64,000 nt of DNA from positions 186,001-250,000 of the forward strand of contig CAMCWC010000001.1 in NCBI GenBank assembly GCA_945882415.1. The letters are read 5' to 3'. Origin of the DNA: Chthonomonas calidirosea (GTDB lineage Bacteria > Armatimonadota > Fimbriimonadia > Fimbriimonadales > Fimbriimonadaceae). Under the pieces are notes generated by a model. The model was not told the DNA's origin. It ran no database searches and saw only the letters and a program-made list of their open reading frames with translations. This document shows positions 51,718-60,867 of the stretch, piece after piece; position 1 is the first letter of the stretch; every line of letters starts with the position of its first letter. The translations under genes and the position numbers were made by a program.

Positions 51718-53145
51718 ATGTCCAACTCATTACCGAATCAAGCCAACCTTGAACACCTAAAGGCGCAAGCCTCCGATCTGCTCAACGCGCATCGCGCAAG
51801 CGACCACAGCGCGACCCAAAGGCTCCAAGCCTTTTTCCCCGAAGTCACCGAGTTCGCGCTGCATCACGCCCAACTCACCGTCGCTCGCGAGTACGGTTTC
51901 GACAGCTGGCCCGCCATGAAGGCGAGTCTTGAGGAAACCGCGCTCCGACAGTTCGTCCAGGCCGCCACCGATGGTCGACTCGAACAAGCCGATCAGTGGC
52001 TAGTTCGAGAGCCAAGCCTTCGCAACCAACCCGCCGTCCGACTGATGCTCGGCGAAGCAGTCGAGGATCTGACTGCCCCGGTTCCCCCGTTAGATCGGGT
52101 CCCGCTGCTGTACATCGCGTTCTCCAAATACGCCTCCCGAGCGCAGAATCGAGCGGGATTGCTGGCGCTGGCCCAGAAGTGTCTGGACGCCGGAGCGGAC
52201 GCGAACGCTTACTGGCAGGGCGATGAGCTGGAAGAAACCGCCCTCTACGGATCCGCCGGGCACAACAACTTCCCTGAACTCACCAAGCTCCTCCTCGATC
52301 GCGGAGCAGAACCGACCGATCCCGAAGCCCTGTACCATTCCACCGAGTTCGCCGATGGAGAATGTCTTCGCTTACTTCTCGAAGCCGGGGGAGATCCAGA
52401 AGGGAAGAATGTCCTCGCGCGATCGCTGGACTTCGACCATCCGATCTGCACCGAGTTAGTGGTCCGACATGGCCTAAAACAGACGGATTCCGTGGCAATT
52501 CACCATGCCATTTGGAGAGGTCGCAAGCTGCCGACAATCAGAGTTTTGGTTGAGCACGGTCTCGACCCTGGCATGGTGGCGCCGATGTTCAACGTCAACG
52601 CGCTAGACGTTGCCGCGATGACCGGAGACTTTGCGATCCTAGAGTGGCTAGAGGACCAGGGTCACTTACTCACCGTGCCAAGTCTTGAGCCCGTCTGGCG
52701 TTCTCTTTGGGACGGCGATGCCGTACCCGGAGACTATCCGGAAGTCATGCACCTTGCGCTGTTTCCGGCGGTGGCCAAAGGGAACGCCCGAGCGATTCGG
52801 GCAATGGTCGCTTCCGGCTTCAGCGTGGACACGCCGGAACCGTTCAACGGCGGATTCCCGATCCACGACGCCTGTTTCCACGGCCAGCCGGAATCACTCC
52901 AGACCCTGTTCGACCTCGGCGCGTCTTGGGACGTCACCGATCGGCAATACAGCGGCCATCCGCTCGGCTGGCTCCTTGTAGGTTCAGAGCACACCGACCG
53001 CCCGGCCGATTTCCTGCGATGCGCTGAAATTTTGGTCGAGAACGGACACACCTTCAAAACGACCGAGCGAGAAGGGGCGAACGCCTTCTGGACCGGCCAC
53101 CCCATGATTCACGACTACTTCCGCAGTCTCGGCGCAATCGCTTAG
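51718..53145 (+). CDS. Ankyrin-repeat protein
   Basis: 475 residues from the ATG at 51718. The N-terminus NLEHLKAQASDLLNAHR...FALHHAQLTVAREYGFDSWPAM is the helical leader seen in many bacterial ankyrin proteins. Degenerate ankyrin repeats follow: TALYGSAGHNNFPELTKLLLDRGAEP, AVAIHHAIWRGRKLPTIRVLVEHGLDPG-like, and GFPIHDACFHGQPESLQTLFDLGASWD. Probably a cytoplasmic protein-binding module. It converges with the exported protein gene. Confidence 0.9.
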   Translation: MSNSLPNQANLEHLKAQASDLLNAHRASDHSATQRLQAFFPEVTEFALHHAQLTVAREYGFDSWPAMKASLEETALRQFVQAATDGRLEQADQWLVREPSLRNQPAVRLMLGEAVEDLTAPVPPLDRVPLLYIAFSKYASRAQNRAGLLALAQKCLDAGADANAYWQGDELEETALYGSAGHNNFPELTKLLLDRGAEPTDPEALYHSTEFADGECLRLLLEAGGDPEGKNVLARSLDFDHPICTELVVRHGLKQTDSVAIHHAIWRGRKLPTIRVLVEHGLDPGMVAPMFNVNALDVAAMTGDFAILEWLEDQGHLLTVPSLEPVWRSLWDGDAVPGDYPEVMHLALFPAVAKGNARAIRAMVASGFSVDTPEPFNGGFPIHDACFHGQPESLQTLFDLGASWDVTDRQYSGHPLGWLLVGSEHTDRPADFLRCAEILVENGHTFKTTEREGANAFWTGHPMIHDYFRSLGAIA

Positions 53146-53148
53146 CGA

Positions 53149-55341
53149 CTACGGAGGCGGCCCGCCCTGACCGAAGTTGAAGGCGCCGGCGGTGGACATC
53201 ATCTGTCCAAACGGCGTCTTCTTCAACTTCTCCGCTCGTGCCGTAACCTGCGCCTTAACGTTCGCGGGAAGGCTTCCAAACGGCACGGGCGCCGCGTTCT
53301 TGTCCAGGCTATCGTCGAACAAACTTCCGACCACTTCCGCATTCGAAGAAACGCGGAACCGGAAGGTGTACTTCGCTCGATTTCCGACACGAACATTTTT
53401 CGGCAGCGAGCTGGACATGACCGTCATCTGCTTCTTGCCTTCTTCGGTGGACGCAAACATTTCAAACATTGCAAGCTCGTCGATGCCCATGACCGAGATC
53501 CCGCCAAAGCCGCCCATGTCTTTTTTCTCGGCTGGCACAACAAAGTACTCGCGCTCCGTGGTGACCGTGAGGGTCCCGGCCGCTGGCACACCGGCCGGCA
53601 TGACTTCCGTAGGTTCGGATGAGTAATCCCCAGAACCAGCCCCCGGCATGATGCGACTCATCATGGAGCTCATGAAGTCCGTTTCCGTGCCGAGCGGACT
53701 CGGAAGGGCCTCCGAACTGTAGAGAAATTCTGAAGTCGGGCCAGACGGAATCGCCGCCAGGTTCACCGGGGTTCCAGTGAGGATACGACCCCGCGCTCCG
53801 CCATCAAGGCTTCCGTACCATCGAAGCAGTCCCCAGTTCGAAGTGCCCATCATGATGTAGGACATCGTGCTCGGAACCATGTTCAGAAGGTATTTGCCAC
53901 TCACCGACGTGAGTTCTGGCTTTGCCGCGCGCGATGCATAGCTTGCAAGTTCTTTCAGGCTCGGCGCACCGTCGTTTTGAGAGGCTTGAATCAGCTGAGC
54001 GAGCGCAGTTCGATCCGAGCGATCTCGTCGAGCAAAGTATCGCTTCAGTGGCCGAATTCGAACCAAGTCTGCTTCTTCAACCACTTCGTGGGTCGCGGCC
54101 AACTGCTTTCGGATTTCGCTTGGTAGCAGCACCGCGATGTCAGAGGCGGAGTCAGCTAGCCGCGCAACCACGGAGCGGTTCGGCTTTGGGAACGCTCCAA
54201 GCACCAACTCTGAAGTCTGAAAACTCAATGGGTCAAATTGATCCGGCTGCGCCAACATGCGCATCACTTCTTCACTAGGCGGCGTTGGAGTCGAGCTGTC
54301 CGTCCGCGCAAACGACATCATGCTGAGGACTCGGGCGATTTCCTTTGACTGCGGCGAGAGCTTCACCTCGACTTCCGGTTCTTTATTCTCCGGTTCTTCG
54401 CCGTTCAGCGCATCGCCAAGCGTTTCGGCAACGGCTTCCATCGCCTCACTCATTGCGCCCATCATTCCGCCAAACATGCCGCCAATTCCGACCATGTCGT
54501 TTTCCACCAGCACGACCTCACCCTTGGCGTTGTAAACGGTGAGCGTTGCTTGCGAACCGCCAAGAAAACCAGCATTTGCAATCACAAGGTTTGCTTTCGT
54601 GTAGGCAGTGATCGGGCGTCGCTGTAGCCGCATCATCCGTTTCATGGATTCCGGCATCATCGCCATTGCCGCGATCTCTTCGGCAGATTGTGGTTCATCG
54701 GAATTTCCAACCCGCTGGTTGTGGCGTTCAACGAGTTTTGCTACCGCTCCTCGAGCAGAATCGGGCAGCGGGAGTTGCATTCGTGTCGGCGACGTGGAAT
54801 AAACGAGTCGCTCCTCCGGGCGCATATTGGCGACCCGAGTCAGGTCCAGCCCTACCAAAATTTTTGCGATCTCGCTTCCTTCGGTTTCACTCGCCATGCG
54901 GCCGTCCTCAGATCCCTTGGCCGTTGGTTTTGGCGGATTTGCCCGGTTCGCAATCTGTGCCCGCATGTCTTTCGCCGCCGAAGCCTGATCCTCGCGCTGA
55001 TCTTTCTGCCATTGCGAAACATCTGGGATCAGTCTCAGCCCGGCGGGAGACTTCTCCCACTTTCCACCGACAACGTACGCAATCTCGTTTAAGAGTGCCT
55101 CTTGGGAGAGTCCACGAATATCGAGAAGCACCACGTCGTTTTCAAAAACGGGCAAACACTCGAGAACCGTTCCCACTTCGCCACTCAGCCGCTGAAGAAC
55201 GACCGGAACGCGGCTCGCCTTCATACTGATCCGAATCGGCTTCGTAGCCACCGCCGTTGCGGGATCTTGCAAGCGAGCAGAAACTGGCCCTGAATGGAGT
55301 GCCATAACGGCGAGGACGGCTGAAAACATCAAGGTCAGCAT
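53149..55341 (-). CDS. Large exported protein with N-terminal STN-like domain
   Basis: 730 residues from the ATG at 55341; upstream in-frame starts (55407, 55446) would add a basic extension. A signal peptide (MLTLMFSAVLAVMALHSGPVSA) precedes a region (SMKASRVPVVLQRLSGEVGTVLECLPVF...NEIAYVVGGKWEKSPAGLRLIP) resembling the short N-terminal domain of secretins and TonB receptors. The rest is a long, Met- and Pro-rich unknown region with a GIGGMFGGMMGAMSEAME stretch. No transporter barrel is visible. Probably periplasmic or surface; family unknown. Confidence 0.7.
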   Translation of the reverse strand: MLTLMFSAVLAVMALHSGPVSARLQDPATAVATKPIRISMKASRVPVVLQRLSGEVGTVLECLPVFENDVVLLDIRGLSQEALLNEIAYVVGGKWEKSPAGLRLIPDVSQWQKDQREDQASAAKDMRAQIANRANPPKPTAKGSEDGRMASETEGSEIAKILVGLDLTRVANMRPEERLVYSTSPTRMQLPLPDSARGAVAKLVERHNQRVGNSDEPQSAEEIAAMAMMPESMKRMMRLQRRPITAYTKANLVIANAGFLGGSQATLTVYNAKGEVVLVENDMVGIGGMFGGMMGAMSEAMEAVAETLGDALNGEEPENKEPEVEVKLSPQSKEIARVLSMMSFARTDSSTPTPPSEEVMRMLAQPDQFDPLSFQTSELVLGAFPKPNRSVVARLADSASDIAVLLPSEIRKQLAATHEVVEEADLVRIRPLKRYFARRDRSDRTALAQLIQASQNDGAPSLKELASYASRAAKPELTSVSGKYLLNMVPSTMSYIMMGTSNWGLLRWYGSLDGGARGRILTGTPVNLAAIPSGPTSEFLYSSEALPSPLGTETDFMSSMMSRIMPGAGSGDYSSEPTEVMPAGVPAAGTLTVTTEREYFVVPAEKKDMGGFGGISVMGIDELAMFEMFASTEEGKKQMTVMSSSLPKNVRVGNRAKYTFRFRVSSNAEVVGSLFDDSLDKNAAPVPFGSLPANVKAQVTARAEKLKKTPFGQMMSTAGAFNFGQGGPPP

Positions 55342-55520
55342 ACGCCTATTTCCGCGCGCATTGGTTCTTTTGACCGTCCCTGCACGGCTCAATCGTGCGC
55401 TGACCATCCGAGACGTATTTGTGCGACCACTGAACTCGGGACTCATGATTGGTCTCGCTATGCTTTATCTTGTTCATGGTGATCCCGCCTTTTTCCGTTC
55501 AAATATCGGAGCAGCACAGC

Positions 55521-55748
55521 ATGCAGATCGAAGCATCTGCCGGCGGCCACCTCGTGCGCGTTCTCTCCGGCGCAACCGAAATGGCTTCTTGCGACGTTTC
55601 GGACCTCCATCGACTCTTGAAGCGACCTGGCACAATCATCGCCGCCTCGCCCCTAGAATTGAGGAACGAGCACCGCACAATCACCATCCGAATTCGCGGC
55701 CGAATGGTTGGCCAAGTCGAAAAGCACCTGATCACGCCACATATGTGA
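55521..55748 (+). CDS. Small hypothetical protein
   Basis: 75 residues (MQIEASAGGHLVRVLSGATE...). The ATG at 55521 has GGAG 9 nt upstream; the frame is open further up to 55449. A basic C-terminus with RTITIRIRGRMVGQVEKHL. No family recognised; it fills the gap between two - strand genes. It could be an anti-adaptor or DNA-binding protein. Confidence 0.55.
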   Translation: MQIEASAGGHLVRVLSGATEMASCDVSDLHRLLKRPGTIIAASPLELRNEHRTITIRIRGRMVGQVEKHLITPHM

Positions 55749-55795
55749 TGGATTTGGGGATGCTTGATCGCACCCCCGACCTGTTCAGTCAATCA

Positions 55796-56644
55796 TCAGC
55801 ATCCGCACCAGATTCGTTCCCATCGAGTCTGCGTCATGATCGTGTTGTTCAGCCGTCGCCGAGTTCGAATTTGAAACTCGAATGTGCCTTCCTGACAGTG
55901 GTTCACGCAAAGCCACGCGTACTTGCAGTCAGTCGAACCAGTGCCCGTCCAAGGTCCCCATAAAAGGCCCTGAGCATCTGAGCTGTTTGTATCCGATAGC
56001 ATCCCGGCCGATTCAGAGGTGCTGCAACCGTCTCCTTCTGGGGAAAGGATGGATTCGACCGCTGCTTCGTCCAATTCCCCGTCGTTCACTTCGTTAGATC
56101 GGCGAGCCGCATTCGGCATCGGGACATTGAGCAGAATGGCTCCAGGATTTGTGTTCGCGTACTTGGCCGGCAGCGCCTTTGTTCCACGATATGTGCCCAC
56201 CCCTTGGCCAATCACGACACACAAATATCCAACGGCTCTGCCGTCCTTTGTCTTCTGAACGAGGTACGAGTCTCTAGCGGCTGTCTTGCTTCCCGATCGC
56301 GATACGGCGGGCAGAATCTTGACCATTCCGCTAGGTTTGATCTCGTAATCAATGGCTCCTTCATCATTCGCGAAGGCTTGAATTGTCCGCGCCGATCGGT
56401 TGTATTCGAGCCCATCGCCAGACTGGGTAAGGATGACTTCGTTGATCCGGTCAACTGTGCGCTCATCGACTGGGCCGATTTTAGTGGCAATCGTCTCTCG
56501 TGCGGCCATGTCTTGTTGTTTTACAAAAGATTGCAGGCTTCCTCCATCACGCCCCTGCTTGACAGGATTCGCAATCACGATCCCTGCCACTGCAATAATG
56601 CCGAAAACGGCCGTTCCCAAAGTCAACCCAAGATGGTTTTTCAT
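55796..56644 (-). CDS. Exported/membrane-anchored hypothetical protein with cysteine-rich end
   Basis: 282 residues from the ATG at 56644. A hydrophobic N-terminal helix (LGLTLGTAVFGIIAVAGIVIA) is a signal or anchor. The C-terminal third contains several cysteines (KYAWLCVNHCQEG, WERIWCGC), likely disulphides. No family recognised. Confidence 0.7.
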   Translation of the reverse strand: MKNHLGLTLGTAVFGIIAVAGIVIANPVKQGRDGGSLQSFVKQQDMAARETIATKIGPVDERTVDRINEVILTQSGDGLEYNRSARTIQAFANDEGAIDYEIKPSGMVKILPAVSRSGSKTAARDSYLVQKTKDGRAVGYLCVVIGQGVGTYRGTKALPAKYANTNPGAILLNVPMPNAARRSNEVNDGELDEAAVESILSPEGDGCSTSESAGMLSDTNSSDAQGLLWGPWTGTGSTDCKYAWLCVNHCQEGTFEFQIRTRRRLNNTIMTQTRWERIWCGC

Positions 56645-56814
56645 TAGCTGAATTGCGGGCGAGCCCACCAGCCCAACATATCACACGGCAGACATAAATG
56701 TTAGTTCGCCAATTTTGTTTGAAATTTCGACAACACAAGTTGGCATTGCCTCGGCCAGCAAGACAGCCCGATGGAGCATAAAAACATGACGGATCGTAAA
56801 TTCACGAGAAACGT

Positions 56815-56820
56815 TATAGT
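56815..56820 (+). promoter_or_regulatory. -10 element TATAGT before the SIMPL gene
   Basis: TATAGT ends 11 nt before the ATG at 56832. The leader would be only about 5 nt and no Shine-Dalgarno sequence is seen. Confidence 0.5.
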
Positions 56821-56831
56821 AAGCGGATACG

Positions 56832-57584
56832 ATGTCAAATTCCGCGAATCCATTTAATGTCGCCGCCGCCGCTGTCGTCGCCGTGGGCGTGGTGATTTCC
56901 TTCAATCTCCTTAGCGGAGCCATCGTTCGCTCTCGCGGGGCCGATGAGATGATCCGCGTCACGGGGTCTGCCCGAAAGGACATCGAAAGCGACTTCATCA
57001 TCTGGTCTGGAAACGTCAGCTACCGAGGCAAGACCGTGACCGACGCATACGGCGCCGTAAAGCGGGGCATGGATCAAGTGGTTGCCTATCTCAAGAAGAA
57101 GGGCGTTAAAGACACTGAGATCATCACCATGGCCATCACGACCTCGCCGGTGTACATCAACGTGAAGAATGTCGGCGGCGGGGAAGAGACCACTAGCAGT
57201 CGTATCGATGGTTACGAACTGACTCAGGTCATCGAAGTCCGAAGTAGCAACGTGGACCTCGTAGAGAAAGTTTCGCGCGAGACAACCGACCTCATTGCCA
57301 CGGGCGTCTCGTTCAACTCAAACTCGCCACAGTTCCTCTACACCAAGATTCAGGAAGAGAAGGTGCAGATCCTCGCCGAAGCCGCCAAGGACGCGCGGCG
57401 AAGAGCAGAAGAGATTGCCAAGAGTGCCGGCGGAAGCCTGGGTGAAGTGCGATTTGCACGAATGAGCCCGTTGCAGATCACTCCGCGCTTCAGCACGGAA
57501 GTGACCTACGATGGGCAGAACGACACCACATCAAAAGACAAGGCGATTACCGCTATCGTCTCGATGGGCTTCGGCGTTCGTTAA
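56832..57584 (+). CDS. SIMPL-domain (DUF541) exported protein
   Basis: 250 residues. An N-terminal anchor (VAAAAVVAVGVVISFNLLSGA) is followed by the SIMPL fold: RVTGSARKDIESDFIIWSGNVSYRGKT, YGAVKRGMDQVVAYLKKKGVKDTEI, VEVRSSNVD-like IEVRSSNVDLVEKVS, and LAEAAKDARRRAEEIAKSAG with GEVRFAR. SIMPL proteins are periplasmic and in some bacteria linked to oxidative stress. Its 3' end overlaps the ECF sigma gene by 4 nt on the other strand. Confidence 0.92.
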   Translation: MSNSANPFNVAAAAVVAVGVVISFNLLSGAIVRSRGADEMIRVTGSARKDIESDFIIWSGNVSYRGKTVTDAYGAVKRGMDQVVAYLKKKGVKDTEIITMAITTSPVYINVKNVGGGEETTSSRIDGYELTQVIEVRSSNVDLVEKVSRETTDLIATGVSFNSNSPQFLYTKIQEEKVQILAEAAKDARRRAEEIAKSAGGSLGEVRFARMSPLQITPRFSTEVTYDGQNDTTSKDKAITAIVSMGFGVR

Positions 57585-58198
57585 CCGACCGGAACCAAAC
57601 GGCCCGACATCAGAATGCTCGGCTTCTTAGATGCGAAGCGCTTCTCAAGTCGGGCCTTGATCAGCTTGTGGGTGCGGTGCAGGCGACTGCGAATCGTGCC
57701 CACCGGCTTACCCATCATTTCCGCAATTTCCTGATACGGCACGCTCTGGACGTCTGCAAGTTCCACGAGCATCTTTTGTTCTGGGGTCAAGGTTGCCAGG
57801 ACCTCCTGCAGGTCTTCGTTCAATTCCATTTGCAGCAGCTGATCCTCGGGGGTCGCTTTGCCGTCGGCGACATCGAAGTGAATCGAGTCATCTCCGGCAG
57901 AACCGAGTAATGGGGCATCGTAGCTCACGGTCTTAACCCGTCTTCGTCGACTTCTGAGCAGGTCCAAAAAGAGCCGAGTGACAATCCGGAAAATCCAGTT
58001 CTCAAACGGACGGTCGCCTTCGTACTCTTTGTAGCTACGATAGGCTCGGAAAAAGGCTTCCTGAGTCAAGTCTTCCGCATCGGTGCGGTTACCGGAAAGT
58101 CGGAATGCCATGTTGTAGACCTTGCGATACGTCGCCGACATCAATTCGTTGAAGCGAGCTTCTTCTCCGGCCGACAAGTTTTGTTGGGTTTGGGTCAT
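57581..58198 (-). CDS. ECF RNA polymerase sigma factor
   Basis: 205 residues. Region 2 (YRKVYNMAFRLSGNRTDAEDLTQEAFFRAYRSYKEYEGDRPFENWIFRIVTRLFLD split in helices, with DAEDLTQEAF) and region 4 (PEQKMLVELADVQSVPYQEIAEMMGKPVGTIRSRLHRTHKLI) are separated by an acidic linker, the RpoE/SigW pattern. A clear AAGGAA lies upstream of the ATG. No anti-sigma gene is adjacent. GGAACC at 58272-58277 (- strand) could be an ECF -35, suggesting autoregulation, which is inference. Confidence 0.95.
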   Translation of the reverse strand: MTQTQQNLSAGEEARFNELMSATYRKVYNMAFRLSGNRTDAEDLTQEAFFRAYRSYKEYEGDRPFENWIFRIVTRLFLDLLRSRRRRVKTVSYDAPLLGSAGDDSIHFDVADGKATPEDQLLQMELNEDLQEVLATLTPEQKMLVELADVQSVPYQEIAEMMGKPVGTIRSRLHRTHKLIKARLEKRFASKKPSILMSGRLVPVG

Positions 58199-58427
58199 TT
58201 TTTAGCGTTCCTTGTTTATTATGCGCTTCACGTCGCAATAACTCAGAACACCTAGGTCTTCAAGTAGGTTCCAAAGGAAACCATCAAATAGGTCCAAAAG
58301 CTAAAAAAAGTCCGGATAGTGTCCGACACCCTGGTATTTCTACGCTGTTTCAAACGGGCATGATCGTTGTATAGTGAGCACAGCGCTGGCCGGTTGCGGC
58401 ACTTTGGCGTTTCGTGTAGGGCAAAAA

Positions 58428-59318
58428 ATGAACCGAATGTATAGAGCTTTCACCCTGATTGAGCTATTGGTCGTTATCGCGATCATCGCAATCTTGGCGG
58501 CTATCCTCTTCCCTGTCTTTGCACAAGCAAAGGACGCAGCGAAGAAGACCCAGTCGTTGAGCAACGTAAAGCAGATCGCGCTTGCGCACCTGATCTACTC
58601 CGCAGACTACGAAGACGTGTTCGTACCGGTTGTGAGTGAGCACCTCACCGATACGATTCCTTACGATGCGTCTTGGATCCTCGGAATTCAGCCATACGTC
58701 AAGAACTTCCGAATGTTCTACTCGCCAAACGCGACTGACCAGAAGGACCCAGTTTTGACCGGTACGGCACGAAGTTCTGGCGGCATCATCTCCTCGTACG
58801 CAATGCTCCCACAGTGGCGCGTTTACTCGGGTACCGGACCTAGCGCTTCGAGCCTTTGGTCAACGGGTTACGCAACCGGCGGCGCGTTGATGAACGGCGT
58901 TGCAGGTTACGGCTTCGAGCCAGGCGCGGCTTACATCGGCAACAACAACGGTTGCACCGGCGTTAGCGCAGACCAGATCGCAACCCCATCGCTCTCGCAA
59001 ACCGCGATCGCTCGAGTTGCAGAAACGGCCCTCGTTTACGATGCCCGCGGATTTGAAGGCGGATTCTTCTGCTTCTACAACACTCCATCGCCACTCGACG
59101 CTCGAGACAACGCTAGCGCAACCTACGGAGTTAACTTCGATGGTCGATACACGTTCCAGGGCGAGAGACTCGTTCAAGGCGTGCGATACCGAGTTGGAAA
59201 CGGCGGTGTAGGATTTGCAGACGGTCACGCAGCGATGCTCCAGACCGACAAGTTCTTCTCCATCCAGCAGGTTTCGGGCGGCCTCAACGCTTACCGATAC
59301 CAGTACAGCCTCGAATAG
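58428..59318 (+). CDS. Type IV pilin-like prepilin with DGH C-terminal motif
   Basis: 296 residues from the ATG at 58428, chosen because GGG precedes it by 7 nt and because [19 protein letters not shown] is the prepilin leader and cleavage site (before F; FTLIE). The helix ends in [12 protein letters not shown]...[12 protein letters not shown], a group-typical continuation. The soluble part is large, with the C-terminal [14 protein letters not shown] of the DUF1559-like pilins. A TATAGT at 58370 is a probable -10. Such proteins form pili or pseudopili. Confidence 0.93.
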   Translation: MNRMYRAFTLIELLVVIAIIAILAAILFPVFAQAKDAAKKTQSLSNVKQIALAHLIYSADYEDVFVPVVSEHLTDTIPYDASWILGIQPYVKNFRMFYSPNATDQKDPVLTGTARSSGGIISSYAMLPQWRVYSGTGPSASSLWSTGYATGGALMNGVAGYGFEPGAAYIGNNNGCTGVSADQIATPSLSQTAIARVAETALVYDARGFEGGFFCFYNTPSPLDARDNASATYGVNFDGRYTFQGERLVQGVRYRVGNGGVGFADGHAAMLQTDKFFSIQQVSGGLNAYRYQYSLE

Positions 59319-59324
59319 GATCGC

Positions 59325-59477
59325 ATGAAGCGATTTCTAAATGTAGGTATCGCTTCGCTTCTTCTGGTTGTGCTTGTGGCCTGCGATAAAGCAGCACCAG
59401 CACCTCCAGAAGCCAGCAAGTCCCCAGACACGACGGTCCGCGGCGGCAAAGAAGCTCCACCTCGACCGAAGAACTGA
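59325..59477 (+). CDS. 50-residue lipoprotein downstream of the prepilin
   Basis: A small gene starting 7 nt after the prepilin stop. Translation gives MKRFLNVGIASLLLVVLVAC followed by DKAAPAPPEASK and an acidic, Pro-rich tail ending RPKN. LVAC is a lipobox, so it is a lipidated outer- or inner-membrane protein. The gene lies between the prepilin and the terminator at 59482-59519, so it is co-transcribed. Probably an accessory of the pilin system. Confidence 0.8.
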   Translation: MKRFLNVGIASLLLVVLVACDKAAPAPPEASKSPDTTVRGGKEAPPRPKN

Positions 59478-59481
59478 AAAC

Positions 59482-59519
59482 AAAAAAGCCCTTGCTCAAA
59501 TGAGAGCAAGGGCTTTTTT
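59482..59519. terminator. Bidirectional terminator after the prepilin-lipoprotein pair
   Basis: GCCCTTGCTC (59488-59497) pairs perfectly with GAGCAAGGGC (59504-59513), flanked by A6 and T6 so that the stem can be extended to 16 bp and a U-tract is produced in both directions. It also serves the converging beta-lactamase-like gene. Confidence 0.95.
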
Positions 59520-59539
59520 GTGCCTGGCGTTAGGTTGGG

Positions 59540-60493
59540 TTAGGTGTTCTCGACTCCGCCACCAGTGGGCAGAAACTTCTCAAATCCCCTAGGCGGCGTG
59601 TATTTCTGCTGTTGAAGTCGGTTCCAAATCAGGCTCGCCATCTTCCGAATCGCAACATCACCTTCGTTTTCGACCACCCAGCGGCGGTCCTTCTGCGAAT
59701 CGGTGTAGATCGTCACCACATAAGGCACTGGTGCGTACACAATCGCGGTGTCGGACCGACTCCGACTAATCGCGCCTGACTTACTTGCCACCGCGATTCC
59801 CGGCGGAACGCTTGCCCCGATCCAGTCATCCCAATACTGGTGACTCAAGATGCGTTGCATCTTCTCGCAACCCGCCGGACCGGCCGCCTTCTTCTGATAG
59901 ACCATCTCCAACAGCCGAGCCATCTCGTTCGGAGTGGTCATCCCCATTCCAAATTGCCTCCCAAGGTTTCGCAGGCGCGTCTCATTTGCCGGAGCGCTCG
60001 CGAGCAGAAGCGTGTCCCTTAGCCCAAGCCCTGTCAGAGTCTCGTTCACCTTAACCGTGCCCAGCCATTCGCGCAGGACCCTTGTGGCAAGGTTGTCGCT
60101 CACCGTGATCATCAAGTTCACGTACCCGTCCAGGTCCAGCTTCATATCGTCCTGAAGGTAGTAGGACCACTCGCTCACGTCGTACTCAAGGCGCTGCGCT
60201 TTGTTTGGTAATGCCCGCTTGTCGGTCCAATTCATCCGCCCTGCTTCGACCTCACGAATGGCGTGCAGCGCCACCGCCGTCTTGATCGTGCTGGCCGTAG
60301 GAAACCGCTCGTTCCCGCGAAAAGAAATCTGCTCGCCGGTATCCAGCCGCTTCAAGGAGTAACCGATTCGGCCATGGAAACCAGCGCAAATCTGATTGAG
60401 CTCAATTTGCAGCCGATCGAGATTGGAAACACCAGACTTTTGAACGAGCGTAACGGCGAATAGGCACCCGGCTAACACCCCATGATCGTACAT
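59540..60493 (-). CDS. Class A beta-lactamase-like serine hydrolase, exported
   Basis: 317 residues. A hydrophobic N-terminus (GVLAGCLFAVTLV) precedes the serine hydrolase domain: SxxK as STIK (68-71), SDN as VSDNLA (132-134) and KSG as SKSGAIS (about 240), the last a KTG variant. The order and spacing fit class A beta-lactamases and related transpeptidases; a glutamate like Glu166 is not obvious. Resistance is not established from sequence; a housekeeping peptidase is equally possible. Confidence 0.9.
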   Translation of the reverse strand: MYDHGVLAGCLFAVTLVQKSGVSNLDRLQIELNQICAGFHGRIGYSLKRLDTGEQISFRGNERFPTASTIKTAVALHAIREVEAGRMNWTDKRALPNKAQRLEYDVSEWSYYLQDDMKLDLDGYVNLMITVSDNLATRVLREWLGTVKVNETLTGLGLRDTLLLASAPANETRLRNLGRQFGMGMTTPNEMARLLEMVYQKKAAGPAGCEKMQRILSHQYWDDWIGASVPPGIAVASKSGAISRSRSDTAIVYAPVPYVVTIYTDSQKDRRWVVENEGDVAIRKMASLIWNRLQQQKYTPPRGFEKFLPTGGGVENT

Positions 60494-60821
60494 AAAAACG
60501 CCCCGGTCCGCAATGCGAATCCGAGGCGTGGATGGCGGAAGCGACGATCAGTCCTTCCAGGTTTTGAACAAAAGCTCCGTCTGGTGTTCCAGAACGCGAT
60601 TCCAAGATTTCAACATTCCAAGGCTTTGAAGCTTCGGGAGCTGAAAGCTGGTTCGCGAAGCGCGGATCCAGTTGAGCCGAACGAGTCGCAATGGCGACCA
60701 GTTTTGTAACGATACGATCAAGATTGACCTCCTTTTTCCAAAGGGCACCGAAGTTGGTGCGGTCTGGACAAATGCATTGTCCGGTTTCGAGGTTCTTCTC
60801 TGAACATAGTGATGGTACCAC
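60402..60821 (-). CDS. Possible small protein overlapping the beta-lactamase-like start
   Basis: A 139-codon frame from GTG 60821. Codon usage looks natural over CPDRTNFGALWKKEVNLDRI and VEILESRSGTPDGAFVQNLE, unlike a shadow. It overlaps the next gene by 92 nt. No ribosome site fits well and no family is recognised, so this is a weak call; another frame (60548-60883) is less likely. Confidence 0.35.
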   Translation of the reverse strand: MVPSLCSEKNLETGQCICPDRTNFGALWKKEVNLDRIVTKLVAIATRSAQLDPRFANQLSAPEASKPWNVEILESRSGTPDGAFVQNLEGLIVASAIHASDSHCGPGRFYVRSWGVSRVPIRRYARSKVWCFQSRSAAN

Positions 60822-60853
60822 AAGGAAACCATGCCTCGGCCTTTAGTCCCGCG

Positions 60854-60859
60854 TATACT
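60854..60859 (+). promoter_or_regulatory. -10 element TATACT before fba
   Basis: TATACT ends 8 nt before the ATG at 60868, which would make the transcript leaderless. Confidence 0.5.
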
Positions 60860-60867
60860 GTGCGGCG

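Noticed and set aside
58374-58427. c-di-GMP (GEMM) riboswitch upstream of the prepilin
   Set aside because: Required motifs such as the GNRA-receptor and the paired P1 helix are not present; leader is only about 50 nt.
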